Source: Isoetes engelmannii (taxonomy: Eukaryota; Streptophyta; Lycopodiopsida; Isoetales; Isoetaceae). From it: a stretch of DNA of 31,228 bases. The translations under genes were made by a program, and so were the position numbers. Below, in pieces: positions 30,420-31,228 of the stretch (its first letter is position 1; each line of letters starts with the position of its first letter). A model generated the notes under the pieces. The model had not been told where the DNA came from. It worked only from the letters and a program-made list of their open reading frames with translations, and did not search any database. Location: the NCBI GenBank assembly GCA_011763485.2, contig JAANSK020290378.1, forward strand, positions 1-31,228, read 5' to 3'.

Positions 30420-31228
30420 GTTTCAGGTGGTGTGGTGTTTCAATTATTTATCTGTTTATTTATTTATGGCTGATAAGAGCACCCAATAATATATCTTTAA
30501 TTCTAAACTTGTAGTTACTTGTTCTAAAACACGTTACCAGGGCTTTAAGGATATCCTCCCTCTGGTATCCTCTCTTGTACTATGATGACAGATGTGCATA
30601 CAAATAGTGCATTCTACCCTTATACTAAGACTAGTTAGGGTGCCCAGCGTTGCTGGGCATAAGTTGAAAACATGTAAATAAAGGTCTGTTCATGGTAAGC
30701 TTTATTAATTTTGTCTGTGATCTCTATATTATTTTTAATATATAGTTACAATTTTTTTAGTTTGTAGTTATATTGTTGTTGTTATTTTGTGTGTAAATCT
30801 TTGTGTCTTTGTGTTGTGTGTTCTTTATTGTTTAGAAAGGCCTGCCAATGTTGAAAAGCCAAGAATGGCATTATAGCTGTAACTTTTTCTCAGGATCCAG
30901 CTTAGTGATGCATATGTAGAATAAAAAATACATTCTAAAAGATGTAGTTTGGTGGATCCAACTGAGTGATGCATATCTAGAATGAGAAATACATCCAAAA
31001 AGAATGAGTGGTGCATTTCAGTACCCTGCATTGCTGGGCTAATGCTGAGAGCCTATAAATGATTAAGCCGCAATACAACTTGTGTTATATTCCAAAGATA
31101 TTTGATTTTACCAATATAATACAACACAATGGGGTCATAGTTGTTTAGCGTTGGGACGAGATTATTAAGGGTTTGGAGAAGCATCTGTTTTGGTGGTCCA
31201 CTGCAAAGTTGTCCCTTGCTGGTCGCAT
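30420..31228. other. Intergenic sequence to window end
   Basis: AT-rich, no coding region recognised beyond the 61-bp tandem duplication. Confidence 0.5.
30894..31010 (+). repeat. 61-bp tandem duplication
   Basis: GATCCA[G/A]CT[T/G]AGTGATGCATAT followed by TAGAAT...AATACAT[T/C]C[T/C]AAAA occurs at 30894 and 30955. A related pair, CCAGCGTTGCTGGGC at about 30644 and CTGCATTGCTGGGC at about 31025, brackets the region, suggesting an old dispersed repeat. Confidence 0.75.

Overview
This is a window of plant nuclear DNA. Two genes split by GT-AG introns sit in about 22 kb of AT-rich, repeat-laden sequence. Both are orthologues of conserved eukaryotic genes, and the best matches I can recall are the plant versions. 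I cannot place the species. A short nad9-like mitochondrial fragment (about 4.46-4.59 kb) resembles the form I recall from early-diverging land plants more than the angiosperm one, but that is weak evidence.

Layout. 1-11.7 kb: no intact gene. It holds a possible tRNA-derived SINE head (~0.4 kb), small tandem repeats, a 512-bp tandem duplication carrying a decayed coding sequence (1.68-2.85 kb), a mitochondrial nad9 fragment (4.46-4.59 kb), two copies of a TATA-like/peptide-like repeat (5.16 and 10.84 kb), and a cluster of degenerate CTCGACC-rich and GGCACGCATGACC repeats (8.2-11.65 kb). 12.36-15.12 kb, plus strand: prefoldin subunit 3 (PFD3), six exons, 185 aa, preceded by a perfect five-unit heat-shock-element array. 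15.50-21.31 kb, plus strand: PMS1 (the plant orthologue of human PMS2, a MutL-alpha endonuclease subunit), 13 exons, about 1042 aa, complete. 22.34-23.80 kb: a non-autonomous Mutator-like foldback element with a 9-bp target-site duplication, itself interrupted by a ~1-kb insert flanked by a perfect 33-bp direct repeat. 24-31.2 kb: tandem repeats, a gag-like relic, unassigned coding-like remnants, a broken histone H3 pseudogene on the minus strand (28.2-28.5 kb), and a 489-bp insertion flanked by an 18-bp direct repeat (29.9-30.4 kb).

The two genes are not known to share a pathway. Prefoldin hands unfolded actin and tubulin to the cytosolic chaperonin; PMS1 acts with MLH1 in DNA mismatch repair. 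They are head-to-tail with only 385 bp between the PFD3 stop and the PMS1 start.

The most interesting structure is inside PMS1. A ~365-bp segment spanning an exon end, a whole 80-bp intron and part of the next exon has been tandemly duplicated. This created an extra exon and an extra intron in frame, and it lies over an older duplication of a short KNED...EEPLL peptide, so the disordered linker now has four copies. No new defence or mobile system is visible.
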